DNA from: Mesorhizobium silamurunense
GTDB taxonomy: Bacteria > Pseudomonadota > Alphaproteobacteria > Rhizobiales > Rhizobiaceae
Length of the DNA: 54,365 bases
Assembly: GCF_014843825.1 (NCBI RefSeq)
Contig: NZ_JHQR01000090.1
Span: forward strand, 1 to 54,365
Direction of reading: 5' to 3'
The notes below the pieces were generated by a model, which ran no database searches, was not told the origin of the DNA, and saw only the letters and a list, made by a program, of their open reading frames with translations. Made by a program: the position numbers and the translations under genes. Positions 16,671 to 25,511 of the stretch are shown here, in pieces; position 1 is the stretch's first letter; the number at the start of each line of letters is the position of its first letter.

Positions 16671-16867
16671 GGCGCCGATGTAGCGAGCGGCCTTGTCTCA
16701 TGCAACCATGCCGGTGGACGCTGCACATCACAATTGTGAACAACCTGTTCGATTCTTTCCGTCTTGTGTGAACGATCGCAATCGACGATTTGAGGAAGGA
16801 AAAGGAACGACTAATAAAAGCCGGCGCGACTGCCCTTGGTGAGATCGGCGCCCGAACGGAGAGTTTG

Positions 16868-17688
16868 ATGAGCGAACTGCCTTTTGCCGCGACCACCCCG
16901 GTCAGCGTCTCGCGCGTCGGCCTGAAGGCGCGTGATGCTGAAAACCTTGCCGCCTACTACCGCGCCGTCGTCGGCCTGCAGGAGCTGAGCCGCGCCGATG
17001 GCGCGATCACGCTTGGCGCCGCCAACCGTCCGCTGCTGGTGCTGGAGCCAGCCGCGTCGGCCAAGCCTGACGATCCGCGCAGCGCCGGCCTGTTCCACAC
17101 GGCCTTCCTGCTGCCGTCGCGCGCCGATCTCGGCCGCTGGGTCAACCACGCCGCCGCCACCGATCAGGTCGCCGATTTTTCAAAAATCGTCGGCTGACGA
17201 CCCGAAAAATCGCACGTTCGAAGCCGCCTGCATCCGCTAGGATGCGGGCGCGTTTCAACAATTTGGCATCCGAAATTTAACGCGCCGGAGCCGGCGGGAT
17301 CGCCATGGCGACCGAGCGGCTGAACCTGCCCGCGGTCGTCGCCAGCGTGCCGGCCGGCGACGCCGGCTGGCAGGGCGCGCCGGAGAACACCATCGTTGGC
17401 CATGTGCATCTGCGCGTCGGCCGCCCAGAGGACGCCGAGGCCTGGTGGCATGACGAGTTCGGCTTCGACACGGTTGCCAAATATGGCGGCCAGGCGGTGT
17501 TCCTGTCTTCCGGCCACTACCATCACCATATCGGCGCCAATGCCTGGCACAGCGCCGGCGCCGGCCGACGCGACCCGGCGCGGTCGGGTCTCGCCTGGGT
17601 CGAGATGCGCTCGGACAATGTGAAGGCCGAGACTGCGCGGGAGGATCCTTGGGGCACGGTGATCAAGACAGTGCCCGGCAAGGCTTGA
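16868..17688 (+). pseudogene. VOC-family (glyoxalase/dioxygenase-fold) gene, interrupted
   Basis: Two halves of one vicinal-oxygen-chelate protein lie in different frames. The first (16868-17197) starts MSELPFAATTPVSVSRVGLK and covers the first VOC module up to LLPSRADLGRWVNHAAATD. The second resumes around 17290 (GGIAMATERLNLPAVV) and carries the second module (ENTIVGHVHLRVGRPEDAEAWW) to the stop at 17688. Between them about 120 nt of unrelated sequence with stops in the relevant frames replaces the segment expected to carry the end of the first module (a DPEGNGIE-like motif). The product is therefore broken. An independently translated second half from ATG 17305 is possible but would lack half the fold. 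Confidence 0.8.
17165..17288. other. foreign segment with nested hairpin inside the VOC pseudogene
   Basis: This stretch has no resemblance to VOC proteins in any frame and is more AT-rich than its flanks. It contains a nested palindrome: CGATTTTTC (17173-17181) pairs with GAAAAATCG (17204-17212), and inside it TCGTC pairs with GACGA (17187-17191 and 17196-17200). The boundaries are estimated from where protein homology stops and resumes. I see no clear target-site duplication and no second copy in this window. A short palindromic mobile element or a deletion-replacement are both possible. Confidence 0.5.
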
Positions 17689-17718
17689 TCGAGGGCTGCG
17701 CCAAGCTAACGGACGCCT

Positions 17719-19035
17719 TTACTCGACCTCAACCTTTCCGAACACCCGCTTGAAGATGGTGTCGACATGCTTGGTGTGATAGCCGAGGTCGAATTTCTCG
17801 CGGATCTCGGCCTCGGGGAGCGCGGCTGTCACTTCCTTGTCGGCCAGAAGTTCCTCAAGGAAATCAGCCCCTTGTTCCCACACTTTCATGGCGTTGCGCT
17901 GCACCAGCCGGTAGGCATCCTCGCGCGAGACGCCGGCTTGCGTCAGCGCCAGGAGCACGCGCTGCGAATGCACCAGGCCGCGGAACTTGTTCAGGTTCTT
18001 CAGCATGTTGTCGGGATAGACGAGCAGCTTGTCGACGACACCGGTCAGCCGCGACAGCGCGAAATCGAGCGTCACGGTCGCATCCGGCCCGATCATGCGC
18101 TCGACCGAGGAATGCGAGATGTCGCGCTCGTGCCACAGCGCCACATCCTCCATCGCCGGCATGGCGTAGGAGCGAACCATGCGGGCGAGGCCGGTGAGGT
18201 TTTCGGTCAGCACCGGGTTGCGCTTGTGCGGCATCGCCGACGACCCCTTTTGCCCCGGCGTGAAGTATTCTTCGGCTTCCAGCACCTCGGTGCGCTGCAG
18301 ATGGCGGATTTCGACGGCCAGCCGTTCGACCGACGAGGCGATCACGCCGAGCGTGGCGAAGAACATCGCATGGCGGTCGCGCGGGATGACCTGCGTCGAC
18401 ACAGGCTCCGGCTTCAGTCCGAGCTTCCTTGCCACATGCTCTTCGACATAGGGATCGATGTTGGCGAAGGTGCCCACCGCGCCCGAGATGGCGCAGGTGG
18501 CGATGTCTTCGCGCGCGTGTAGCAGCCGCTCGCGGCAACGCGAGAATTCGGCATAGGCCAGCGCCAGCTTGACCCCAAAAGTCGTCGGCTCGGCATGGAT
18601 GCCGTGGCTGCGGCCGATCGTGATGGTGTCCTTGTGCTCGAAGGCGCGGCGCTTCAGGGCCGCGAGCAGGGCGTCGATGTCTGCAAGCAGGATGTCGCTG
18701 GCGCGCGTCAATTGCACCGCAAGGCAAGTGTCGAGAACGTCCGACGAGGTCATGCCCTGGTGAATGAAGCGGGCGTCCGGCCCGACGAATTCGGCGAGAT
18801 GGGTCAGGAAAGCAATCACGTCGTGCTTCGTGACGCGCTCGATCTCGTCGATTTTGTCGACGTCGAATTTGGCGGCGCCGCCCTTTTCCCAAATTGTTTT
18901 CGCGGCCTCTTTCGGAATGACGCCGAGCTCGGCCAACGCATCGCAGGCATGCGCCTCGATCTCGAACCAGATGCGGAACCGGGTTTCGGGCGACCAGATG
19001 GCGACCATTTCCGGCCGGGAATAACGAGGGATCAT
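17719..19035 (-). CDS. purB: adenylosuccinate lyase
   Basis: This enzyme cleaves SAICAR to AICAR plus fumarate, and adenylosuccinate to AMP plus fumarate, in purine synthesis. The 438-residue member of the fumarase/aspartase superfamily has the signature [12 protein letters not shown] near residue 270. It has the N-terminal [17 protein letters not shown] start, the catalytic-His region [14 protein letters not shown], and [10 protein letters not shown]. The length is normal. It is separated from the purCSQL genes by about 3 kb holding the zeta subunit, aldolase, hydrolase and VOC genes. It is convergent with the VOC pseudogene. Confidence 0.97.
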   Translation of the reverse strand: MIPRYSRPEMVAIWSPETRFRIWFEIEAHACDALAELGVIPKEAAKTIWEKGGAAKFDVDKIDEIERVTKHDVIAFLTHLAEFVGPDARFIHQGMTSSDVLDTCLAVQLTRASDILLADIDALLAALKRRAFEHKDTITIGRSHGIHAEPTTFGVKLALAYAEFSRCRERLLHAREDIATCAISGAVGTFANIDPYVEEHVARKLGLKPEPVSTQVIPRDRHAMFFATLGVIASSVERLAVEIRHLQRTEVLEAEEYFTPGQKGSSAMPHKRNPVLTENLTGLARMVRSYAMPAMEDVALWHERDISHSSVERMIGPDATVTLDFALSRLTGVVDKLLVYPDNMLKNLNKFRGLVHSQRVLLALTQAGVSREDAYRLVQRNAMKVWEQGADFLEELLADKEVTAALPEAEIREKFDLGYHTKHVDTIFKRVFGKVEVE

Positions 19036-19096
19036 CTGTTTCCAAGTCCTGCAGGGAGAAGCTTTGGCCGCGTCCTAACAGAGGCCGGGCCAATGC

Positions 19097-19666
19097 TCAA
19101 CGCCGCTGGCGCGCAATCCAGATGCTGGCGGCAACAAGTGCCGCAAAGCCGAGCGGAAAATAGAGCCGCACTCCCAGGACGACGAACTGGTAGAGCGCTG
19201 TCAGCGCCGTGAACACAAGTTCGAATGCCCAGGTCAGCGTGAAGGCCGGCGCGTGCCACTCGGCGTAGTAGGAACGGTATTGCAGCGCGAACAGGCCGCC
19301 GGTGACAGCGAGCGTCGCGCTAAGCAGACATACGAAAGCGGCAGCGAGCGTGGTTTCCCAGTGTCGGCCGCGCGATACCAGCCTGGCGAGCGTCAGCCCG
19401 ACGGGAAAGGCAAGCGCCCCGCCGAGCGCATAGAGCAGCACGACGAAGCGGAGCCTGCCCGGCGTCTCCCAATAATAGAGATTGAGGAAAGCGCTGGCCG
19501 CCATCGTAAGACCCCACAGCGAGGCGCCGACAACGACCTTGCCTGCCGAGCGCAGCGCATCGCGCACCAGGTGCAGACGCAAGGAGGTTGATTGCAGCGG
19601 CGTCACGGTCACAAGGCCACGTTCCGCGGCGGTGACTGGCGGTTCAGGTCGGGTGTCGCTGGTCAT
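19097..19666 (-). CDS. hypothetical four-helix membrane protein
   Basis: A 189-residue protein with a polar N-terminus of about 45 residues and four predicted membrane helices, roughly at residues 50-72, 78-98, 108-132 and 148-180 (the last long or paired). It is rich in Leu/Ala/Tyr/Trp. No family is recognised. The ATG at 19666 (MTSDTRPEPPV) is preferred over an upstream frame to 19735 that would add a low-quality N-terminus. It sits upstream of purB on the same strand (61-nt gap). It is divergent from the DUF2171 gene. Confidence 0.65.
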   Translation of the reverse strand: MTSDTRPEPPVTAAERGLVTVTPLQSTSLRLHLVRDALRSAGKVVVGASLWGLTMAASAFLNLYYWETPGRLRFVVLLYALGGALAFPVGLTLARLVSRGRHWETTLAAAFVCLLSATLAVTGGLFALQYRSYYAEWHAPAFTLTWAFELVFTALTALYQFVVLGVRLYFPLGFAALVAASIWIARQRR

Positions 19667-19800
19667 GCGCTCTGTCTCATTGGCGTCATGCCTATCACAC
19701 CATGGTGAACGAGACGTGCTGCTCGATGCATCCAATCCGGCGCTCGTTTGTTATTGTGGACCGTCCCGATAAGGATGCGGCCACCCAACGGAGGACCAGC

Positions 19801-20061
19801 ATGACCACCGACCTCAGCAAGATACGCGAGCATATGGAAGTGATCGGCGCCGATGGCGTCCATATCGGCACCGTCGACAAGGTCGACGGTCAGCGGATCA
19901 AGCTGACCAAGGCCGACAGCGGCATGGGTAGGCACCACAAGGGTCATCATCATTACATTCCGCTCAGCCTCGTCGCGGAGATCGACGAAAAAAAAGTCTG
20001 GCTGTCGGCGAATTCGGATGTCGCGGTGACCTTCGAGGAAGAGAAGTCCGACCCGACCTGA
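19801..20061 (+). CDS. DUF2171 domain protein
   Basis: An 86-residue protein matching DUF2171: an N-terminal IREHMEVIGADGVHIGTVDKVDG strand-turn motif, a Lys/His-rich loop (GRHHKGHHHYIPL), and a final acidic strand. The fold resembles PRC-barrel-like small proteins. Family function is unknown. The His cluster could bind metal, which is inference. It starts at ATG 19801 with GGAGG 9-13 nt upstream. A 10-bp perfect palindrome CACCATGGTG lies at 19698-19707 in the divergent gap with the membrane-protein gene. Confidence 0.87.
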   Translation: MTTDLSKIREHMEVIGADGVHIGTVDKVDGQRIKLTKADSGMGRHHKGHHHYIPLSLVAEIDEKKVWLSANSDVAVTFEEEKSDPT

Positions 20062-20132
20062 ACCGGCAACTTTAGATTTTCTCTTGCGCAATTCCGGACA
20101 GAAAGCCGCTGCACACTTTTCCTGGAATTGCC

Positions 20133-21149
20133 CTAGCGCGATGACCAGACCGGAAACAGGTCACCGTCGACGGGGGTCGCGGCATAGACGCCGCGGCTGA
20201 TGGCGCGTGCCATGGTGGCGCCGGCTGTTGCGAAAAGGTCGATCGCGGCGTCGGCGCTGAGCTCGATGCCGCTTTTGCCAGTGGCGAGGGCAAAGACCAG
20301 ATCACCGTCGGCCGGCGTATGCGTTGGCCAAATGGCGCGTGCGAACCCGTCATGCGCCGAAATCGCCAGCCGCTTGGCCGCAGCCTTGGTCAGAACCGCG
20401 TCGGTGGCGATAATGGCAATCGTCGTGCTGCCGCCCTCCGGCAGTTCCCCGACGTGCTGGTCACGGTACTTCAAGAGTATTTTTCTGGCGTCTTCCGGCA
20501 GCGAGTCCGGATAGCCTAGGCCGCCGAACTCATCGCCGATCTCGAAGGGCGCTGCCCAGAAATGCCGGCTGCGACCGACCGTCACCGAGCCGGTCGGGTT
20601 GACGGCGGCGAGCGCGCCGATGGTGACGCCGCTATCGAGCACCGTCGAGGCCGAGCCCAGCCCGCCTTTCAGACCGGAAGTCAGTGCCCCGGTGCCGGCG
20701 CCGACAGTACCAATCGGGAAGTCGGCCGTTGCCGCCTGCAGCGCCTCGTAGCCCAACTCGCGATAGGGCGGATAGCGGCCCCAATCCTTGTCGCCGCCAT
20801 TGCACAGGTCAAACAGTATTGCGGCGGGCACGATCGGCACGCGGAAGCCGCCCACCTCGACGCCGATGTTTCTTTCGCGCAGCGCCGCCTGGACGCCGGA
20901 AGCGGCATCGAGACCGAAGGCCGAGCCGCCGGACAACACGACGGCGTGAATGGCCTCGATCGAGTTTTGCGGCTCGAGCAGGTCGGTCTCACGCGTGCCC
21001 GGCGCACCGCCCAGGACCTGGACGCCAGCCACCGCCGGTTCCTCGCACAGCACCACTGTGACGCCGGATTTCAGCCTGGCGTCGGCGGCATTGCCGACTC
21101 TCAGTCCGGCGAGGTCGGTGATCAGGTTGCGTGGCCCGGTGCGGAACAT
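20133..21149 (-). CDS. P1 family peptidase (DmpA/NylC-like)
   Basis: A 338-residue member of the DmpA/NylC (peptidase family S58/P1) group of self-processing N-terminal-nucleophile hydrolases, which cleave beta-peptides, D-aminopeptides or nylon oligomers. It has the N-terminal GPRNLITDLAGLRVGNA, the SGGSAFGLDAASG segment, and the processing-site region GGSTTIAIIATDA, where a Thr would become the nucleophile after cleavage. The ATG at 21149 follows GAGGAAAAG and overlaps the stop of the upstream binding-protein gene (TGATG), so the two are coupled. A GTG at 21152 is an alternative. The natural substrate is unknown. Confidence 0.92.
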   Translation of the reverse strand: MFRTGPRNLITDLAGLRVGNAADARLKSGVTVVLCEEPAVAGVQVLGGAPGTRETDLLEPQNSIEAIHAVVLSGGSAFGLDAASGVQAALRERNIGVEVGGFRVPIVPAAILFDLCNGGDKDWGRYPPYRELGYEALQAATADFPIGTVGAGTGALTSGLKGGLGSASTVLDSGVTIGALAAVNPTGSVTVGRSRHFWAAPFEIGDEFGGLGYPDSLPEDARKILLKYRDQHVGELPEGGSTTIAIIATDAVLTKAAAKRLAISAHDGFARAIWPTHTPADGDLVFALATGKSGIELSADAAIDLFATAGATMARAISRGVYAATPVDGDLFPVWSSR

Positions 21150-22213
21150 CACTTTTCCTCCAGCGGCACGAAATGCGTGCCGTCGAAGCGGAAGGCGCGG
21201 AAGGGATTCCGGCTGAGATCGCCTTTTTCGTTGAAACGGATCGGGCCGATCGCGGTTGCGAACTCATGTCCGATCAGAGCCTCCGCGAGCGGCTTGCCGG
21301 AGCTTTCGGCGTCCGCCGTTGCCGCCTTGGCGATCTCGACCGCCGCATAGGCCGGCAGGGTGTAGCCGTCGGTCACGATGTTCCTTTCGCTGAACGCCTG
21401 CATGACCTTGGGATCGGCGACTTCCGCCCACTCCGGCATCGCGATCATCAGCGTGCCGACCGCATAGGGCACATCGCCGGGCGGCGTGCGCAACGTCTCG
21501 CCGCCGGCGAAGGTGATGCCGACGCTGAGCTGAGCGGCATCGCGCCCCATGACGGCGATGTCGTCGCCGTCGCCGCCGGCAAACACTTTTGTCGCGCCGG
21601 CCTTCTTCAACCTTCCGATCAATCCGATCTGGTTGTCGAGCTGCGGCCGGAAGGTGTCGACGAAGGCCGGTTTCAGCGCCGCCTGCTCCGCGGCCGCGCG
21701 AAAAGTTTCGGCGATCTCGCGGCCATAGATCGTGCCGTCATCGATAATGGCGAACAATTCGTTCTGCCAGAGCCGGGTGAGGATCGTGGCCACCGCATTG
21801 CGCTCGTCGTCGCCGCGCGGCCCGAGCCGGTAGATCGGCCAGCCGGTCTTGGCGCGACGATCGGTCAGGCTCTCGGTGCGCACGCCGATCGTGATGACCG
21901 GAATGTTGGCGTCCTTCAGGACCGGCAGCGCTGTCTCGATCGCCTCGGTGCAAAGGAAGCCGACGACGATATTGACCTTGGCGTCCACGAATTGCCTAGC
22001 GGCCGCCGCGCCGCCGTCGGCCGTGCAGGCATCGTCAACGGTTTTGAGGGCGACGCCTTGGGCCTCCGCCGCCAGCCCGGTTCCGGCCTCGATCTGCTTG
22101 CCGAGGATCGCCGACGGCCCGGACAGCGGTGCGGCGACGCCAACCAGCGTCTCGGCATGGACGCTCGCGGCCAGCGAAAGCAGCGCGGCTAAAGTCGTCA
22201 TGAGAAGGCGCAT
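21149..22213 (-). CDS. ABC transporter substrate-binding protein, Leu/Ile/Val-binding type
   Basis: A 354-residue periplasmic binding protein of the branched-chain amino acid (HAAT) family. It has a Sec signal peptide (RLLMTTLAALLSLAASVHA), then ETLVGVAAPLSGPSAILGKQ, the usual opening of the ligand-binding lobe. No permease or ATPase genes adjoin, so it is an orphan. It is translationally coupled to the P1 peptidase. A plausible but unproven reading is that the pair captures and trims a small peptide or amide. The start at 22213 has AGGACCTC upstream. Confidence 0.88.
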   Translation of the reverse strand: MRLLMTTLAALLSLAASVHAETLVGVAAPLSGPSAILGKQIEAGTGLAAEAQGVALKTVDDACTADGGAAAARQFVDAKVNIVVGFLCTEAIETALPVLKDANIPVITIGVRTESLTDRRAKTGWPIYRLGPRGDDERNAVATILTRLWQNELFAIIDDGTIYGREIAETFRAAAEQAALKPAFVDTFRPQLDNQIGLIGRLKKAGATKVFAGGDGDDIAVMGRDAAQLSVGITFAGGETLRTPPGDVPYAVGTLMIAMPEWAEVADPKVMQAFSERNIVTDGYTLPAYAAVEIAKAATADAESSGKPLAEALIGHEFATAIGPIRFNEKGDLSRNPFRAFRFDGTHFVPLEEK

Positions 22214-22331
22214 TCGAGTGAAGAGGTCCTCCGTGCCAGAGTTACAGTCCGGCACTATTCCAGCAAAGACCTAAAGGCTGGCTAATCCTGGCGCAACACG
22301 CGAATTTCAGGATTGCGGTCAAGCACTTCGC

Positions 22332-22360
22332 TTGTGGCATGCAATATGTAGCCATATATA
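22332..22360 (+). promoter_or_regulatory. candidate promoter of the molybdoenzyme-maturation operon
   Basis: TTGTGG (22332-22337) and TATATA (22355-22360) are spaced by exactly 17 nt and lie about 20 nt before the first start codon of the flavin reductase-CoxD-CoxE-XdhC run. The resulting 5' leader would be about 15 nt. This is one of the better sigma70-like matches in the window. Confidence 0.55.
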
Positions 22361-22380
22361 ACGGGCTGGTTTTCTGACAG

Positions 22381-22887
22381 GTGGATGAGCAGGTGCTGAA
22401 GATCAACGACATCGGGCCGCAACACTATCGCGATGCGATGGCGCATTTTGCCGGCCATGTGCATGTGGTGACCACCGACGGCCCAGCGGGCAAAAGGGGC
22501 GCCACGGTGATCGCCGCTTGCTCGGTGTCGGACACGCCGCCGACCGTGCTTGTCTGCCTCAACCGCGAAAATCAGAAGAACGAAGCCTTCATCAGGAACG
22601 GTAACTTTGCACTGAACACGCTCGCCTCGGACCAGGAGGCGCTCTCGGCCGGCTTTTCCGGCATGACCGGCCTGCCGTTGGAAGAGCGCTTCGCGCTCGG
22701 CGAATGGGACGTGATCTCGACCGGCGCGCCGACGCTGAAAGGCGCGCTCGCCGTCTTCGATTGCCAGATCATCGATACCAAGGATTTGGCCACCCACCGT
22801 GTGCTTTTTGGCAAGGTGACAGGCCTGCGCATCGGCGATAATTTGCGGCCGCTGATCTATCACAACCGCGGCTACCACGTTCTGTGA
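22381..22887 (+). CDS. flavin reductase family protein
   Basis: A 168-residue FMN-binding split-barrel protein of the flavin reductase (HpaC/RutF-like) group. It has the strand motif GHVHVVTTDGP near residue 25, ATVIAACSVSDTPPTVLVCLNR with the flavin-phosphate region, and a C-terminal PLIYHNRGYHVL in which GGRY/HNRGYH is typical. Such enzymes supply reduced flavin to two-component monooxygenases. Here it is first in a run of molybdenum-hydroxylase maturation genes. The only suitable start is a GTG at 22381. It is separated from the next start by 29 nt. Confidence 0.9.
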   Translation: MDEQVLKINDIGPQHYRDAMAHFAGHVHVVTTDGPAGKRGATVIAACSVSDTPPTVLVCLNRENQKNEAFIRNGNFALNTLASDQEALSAGFSGMTGLPLEERFALGEWDVISTGAPTLKGALAVFDCQIIDTKDLATHRVLFGKVTGLRIGDNLRPLIYHNRGYHVL

Positions 22888-22916
22888 AACGGGTGCGCGG
22901 CATCCACGGAGACAAG

Positions 22917-23840
22917 ATGACCGCGCCGCGGCCCGCGCCGAAGTCGATCGACGAGACGCTCGATCTCCTGACCGGCGCGGACTATGTCGCGGATCGCTCG
23001 CTGGCGACGGTGCTGTTCCTGTCGCTGCGCATGAAACGACCGCTGTTCCTCGAAGGCGAGGCGGGCGTCGGCAAGACCGAGATCGCCAAGGTGCTGGCCG
23101 ATGCGCTCGGCCGCCGGCTGATCCGCCTGCAATGCTACGAAGGGCTCGACGTCTCCTCCGCCGTCTACGAGTGGAACTACGCGGCTCAGATGATCGAGAT
23201 CCGCATGGAGGAGGCGGCCGGCAAGGTCGTGCGCTCCGACATGGAGCGCAATGTCTTTTCCGAAAAATACCTGATCCGCCGCCCCGTGCTCGATGCGCTG
23301 ACCGGAAAGGCAGGGGCGGCGCCGGTCTTCCTCATCGACGAGCTCGACCGCACCGACGAGGCGTTTGAGGCCTTCCTGCTCGAGATCCTGTCGGACTTCC
23401 AGGTGACGGTTCCGGAACTCGGCACGATCAAGGCTGAAGAGCCGCCGATCGTCATTATCACCACCAACCGCACGCGCGAGATCCACGACGCACTGAAGCG
23501 GCGCTGCCTCTACCACTGGGTCGATTATCCGAACGCCGAGCGCGAGCTGGAGATCGTGCGCCGCAAGGTGCCGCAGGCGAATAGCCGGCTGTCCGCCGAG
23601 GTGGTCTCCTTCATCCAGAAGCTGCGCCAGGTCGAGCTGTTCAAGGCGCCCGGCGTTGCCGAAACCATCGACTGGGCCGGCGCGCTCACCGAACTCGACA
23701 AGGTGGCGCTCGACCCGGAGACTGTGTCCGACACGATCGGCGTGCTTCTGAAATACCAGGACGACATTGCCCGCATCGGTGAGGGCGAAGGCCGGCGTAT
23801 CCTCAACGAGGTGAAGGCCGAGCTTTCGGTCGCGGAGTAG
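22917..23840 (+). CDS. MoxR-type AAA+ ATPase, CoxD-like
   Basis: A 307-residue AAA+ ATPase with Walker A GEAGVGKTE near residue 48, Walker B VFLIDELDR near 130, sensor IIITTNRTRE and an arginine-finger region DALKRRCLYHW. CoxD in carbon-monoxide dehydrogenase clusters is a MoxR ATPase that, with the VWA protein CoxE, helps assemble the copper-sulfido-molybdenum site. The next gene encodes that VWA partner 5 nt downstream, which supports this assignment over other MoxR roles. The ATG at 22917 (GGAGAC upstream) is preferred to the GTG at 22884. Confidence 0.92.
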   Translation: MTAPRPAPKSIDETLDLLTGADYVADRSLATVLFLSLRMKRPLFLEGEAGVGKTEIAKVLADALGRRLIRLQCYEGLDVSSAVYEWNYAAQMIEIRMEEAAGKVVRSDMERNVFSEKYLIRRPVLDALTGKAGAAPVFLIDELDRTDEAFEAFLLEILSDFQVTVPELGTIKAEEPPIVIITTNRTREIHDALKRRCLYHWVDYPNAERELEIVRRKVPQANSRLSAEVVSFIQKLRQVELFKAPGVAETIDWAGALTELDKVALDPETVSDTIGVLLKYQDDIARIGEGEGRRILNEVKAELSVAE

Positions 23841-23845
23841 GCGCC

Positions 23846-25096
23846 ATGCCATCGCCACGCGCGGAACCCAAAGAGGCGACAGCGGAAGGGCGCATCGCCG
23901 ACAACATTGTCTATTTCGCGCGGACGCTGCGCAAGGCCGGCATGCGTGTCGGACCGGCCTCGGTCAAGGACGCTATCGAGGCGGTGCTCGCCGCCGGCAT
24001 CGGCTCGCGCGACGATTTCTACTGGACGCTGCATGCGGTGCTGGTCTCGCGGCACGAGGATCATCCCGTCTTCGACGAAGCCTTCCGCCTGTTCTGGAAG
24101 TCGCGCGAGCTGATCGAGAAACTGCTGGCGATGTTTTCGCCGGTTGCGCCCGACGATCGCGAAAAGCAGAAGCCGCGGGCGGCCGAGAACCGCATCAGCC
24201 AGGCGATGTTCGAAGGGCACCACAAGAACCAGCCGGTACGGGAAGTGCCCGAGATCGAGGTCGATGCGCGGTTCACCTTCTCCGGCAACGAGGTGCTGCG
24301 CGGCAGGGATTTCGCGCAGATGGATGCAGCCGAGATGGCCGAGGCCAAGAAGGCGATCGCGGCCTTGCGGTTGCCCTTCGATCTGGTGCATACGCGCCGC
24401 TTCAAGCCGGATGCGCAAGGGCGGCGCATCGATCCGCGCGCCATGATGCGGTCCGCCGCGCGCACCGGCGGCGCGCTGATCCTGCCGAAATTCCGCTCTG
24501 CCCGCGAAGTGCATCCGCCACTGGTCGTGCTTGCCGACATTTCCGGCTCGATGAGCCAGTATACGCGCATCTTCCTCCACTTCCTGCACGCGCTGACGGA
24601 AAAGCGCCGGCGCGTGCATGCCTTCGTCTTCGGCACGCGACTTACGAACCTGACCCGCCAGATGCGCCACCGCGATCCCGATGAGGCGCTGGCCGAATGC
24701 TCGACAGCCGTGAAGGACTGGTCCGGCGGCACCCGCATCGGCGATGCGCTCGCCGAATTCAACCGGCTGTGGTCGCGCCGCGTGCTCGGGCAGGGCGCCG
24801 TGGTGCTGCTGATCACCGACGGGCTGGAGCGCGACGACGTCACCGGCCTGTCGGAGGAGATGGAGCGGCTGCATAAATCCTGCCGGCGGCTGATCTGGCT
24901 CAATCCGCTTTTGCGCTTCGACGGGTTCGAGGCGCGCGCCCGCGGCGTGAAGGCGATGCTGCCGCATGTCGACGAGTTCCGCGCCGTGCATAATCTCGAT
25001 GCGCTGGCCGATCTTTGCGCTTCGCTCGACCGGCGGCCGGCGGCTGCGGTCGACCCGCGCCACTGGCTGCAAGCTGGCGGGAGACGCGCCGCGTAG
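23846..25096 (+). CDS. VWA domain protein, CoxE-like
   Basis: A 416-residue protein with a C-terminal von Willebrand A-like domain containing the MIDAS motif DISGSMSQY near residue 232 and a second metal-site region SGGTRIGDAL near 290. The N-terminal part is an alpha-helical region typical of CoxE (NIVYFARTLRKAGMRVGPASV). CoxE works with the MoxR ATPase CoxD in maturation of molybdenum hydroxylases of the CO dehydrogenase class. The gene is 5 nt behind the CoxD-like gene. It shows no signal peptide, so it should act in the cytoplasm. Confidence 0.92.
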   Translation: MPSPRAEPKEATAEGRIADNIVYFARTLRKAGMRVGPASVKDAIEAVLAAGIGSRDDFYWTLHAVLVSRHEDHPVFDEAFRLFWKSRELIEKLLAMFSPVAPDDREKQKPRAAENRISQAMFEGHHKNQPVREVPEIEVDARFTFSGNEVLRGRDFAQMDAAEMAEAKKAIAALRLPFDLVHTRRFKPDAQGRRIDPRAMMRSAARTGGALILPKFRSAREVHPPLVVLADISGSMSQYTRIFLHFLHALTEKRRRVHAFVFGTRLTNLTRQMRHRDPDEALAECSTAVKDWSGGTRIGDALAEFNRLWSRRVLGQGAVVLLITDGLERDDVTGLSEEMERLHKSCRRLIWLNPLLRFDGFEARARGVKAMLPHVDEFRAVHNLDALADLCASLDRRPAAAVDPRHWLQAGGRRAA

Positions 25097-25166
25097 CCAT
25101 ATGTTTCGCAGCCGTATATTTCTCGGGGGTGTTCCTCGGGGAAAACAGACTTTGTGAGAAGCGACG

Positions 25167-25505
25167 ATGGACGAGAGCATTTATCTCGATGAAGCCCGCG
25201 ATCCTCTGATCATCGCGGAAGGCTGGATGAAGGACGGCAAGGATGTCGCCATCGCAACCGTGGTCGAGACCTGGGGTTCGGCGCCGCGGCCGGCCGGCAG
25301 CCATCTGGTCATCGACGCCGAAGGGAATTTCCACGGCTCGGTCTCCGGCGGCTGTGTCGAGGGCGCGGTGGTGACAGAGGCGATCGATGTTATCGGCTCA
25401 GGCAAGGCCAGGATGCTGGAATTCGGCGTCGCCGACGAAACCGCCTGGCAGGTGGGGCTATCCTGCGGCGGCCGCATCAAGGTCTATGTCGAGCGATTAG
25501 GTTGA
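25167..25505 (+). CDS. XdhC/CoxI N-terminal domain protein
   Basis: A 112-residue protein matching only the XdhC_CoxI N-terminal domain: VVETWGSAPRPAGSHLVID, SGGCVEGAVVTEA with the conserved Cys, and LSCGGRIKVYVERL with a second Cys. XdhC binds molybdenum cofactor, promotes its sulfuration and inserts it into xanthine-dehydrogenase-like enzymes. In this cluster the N- and C-terminal halves are separate genes (the C-terminal half starts 6 nt later), a split form also common in Rhizobiales. The 70-nt gap before it contains an AT-rich patch but no clear promoter. Confidence 0.92.
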   Translation: MDESIYLDEARDPLIIAEGWMKDGKDVAIATVVETWGSAPRPAGSHLVIDAEGNFHGSVSGGCVEGAVVTEAIDVIGSGKARMLEFGVADETAWQVGLSCGGRIKVYVERLG

Positions 25506-25511
25506 CTACGG

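Noticed and set aside
16790..17197. VOC half-gene as a complete gene with an early start
   Set aside because: The first residues are non-homologous and the protein ends in the middle of the fold; it is better read as part of a pseudogene.
19698..19707. CACCATGGTG palindrome as an operator
   Set aside because: Ten bases with a common core can occur by chance; no promoter is placed around it, so it is only mentioned with the DUF2171 gene.
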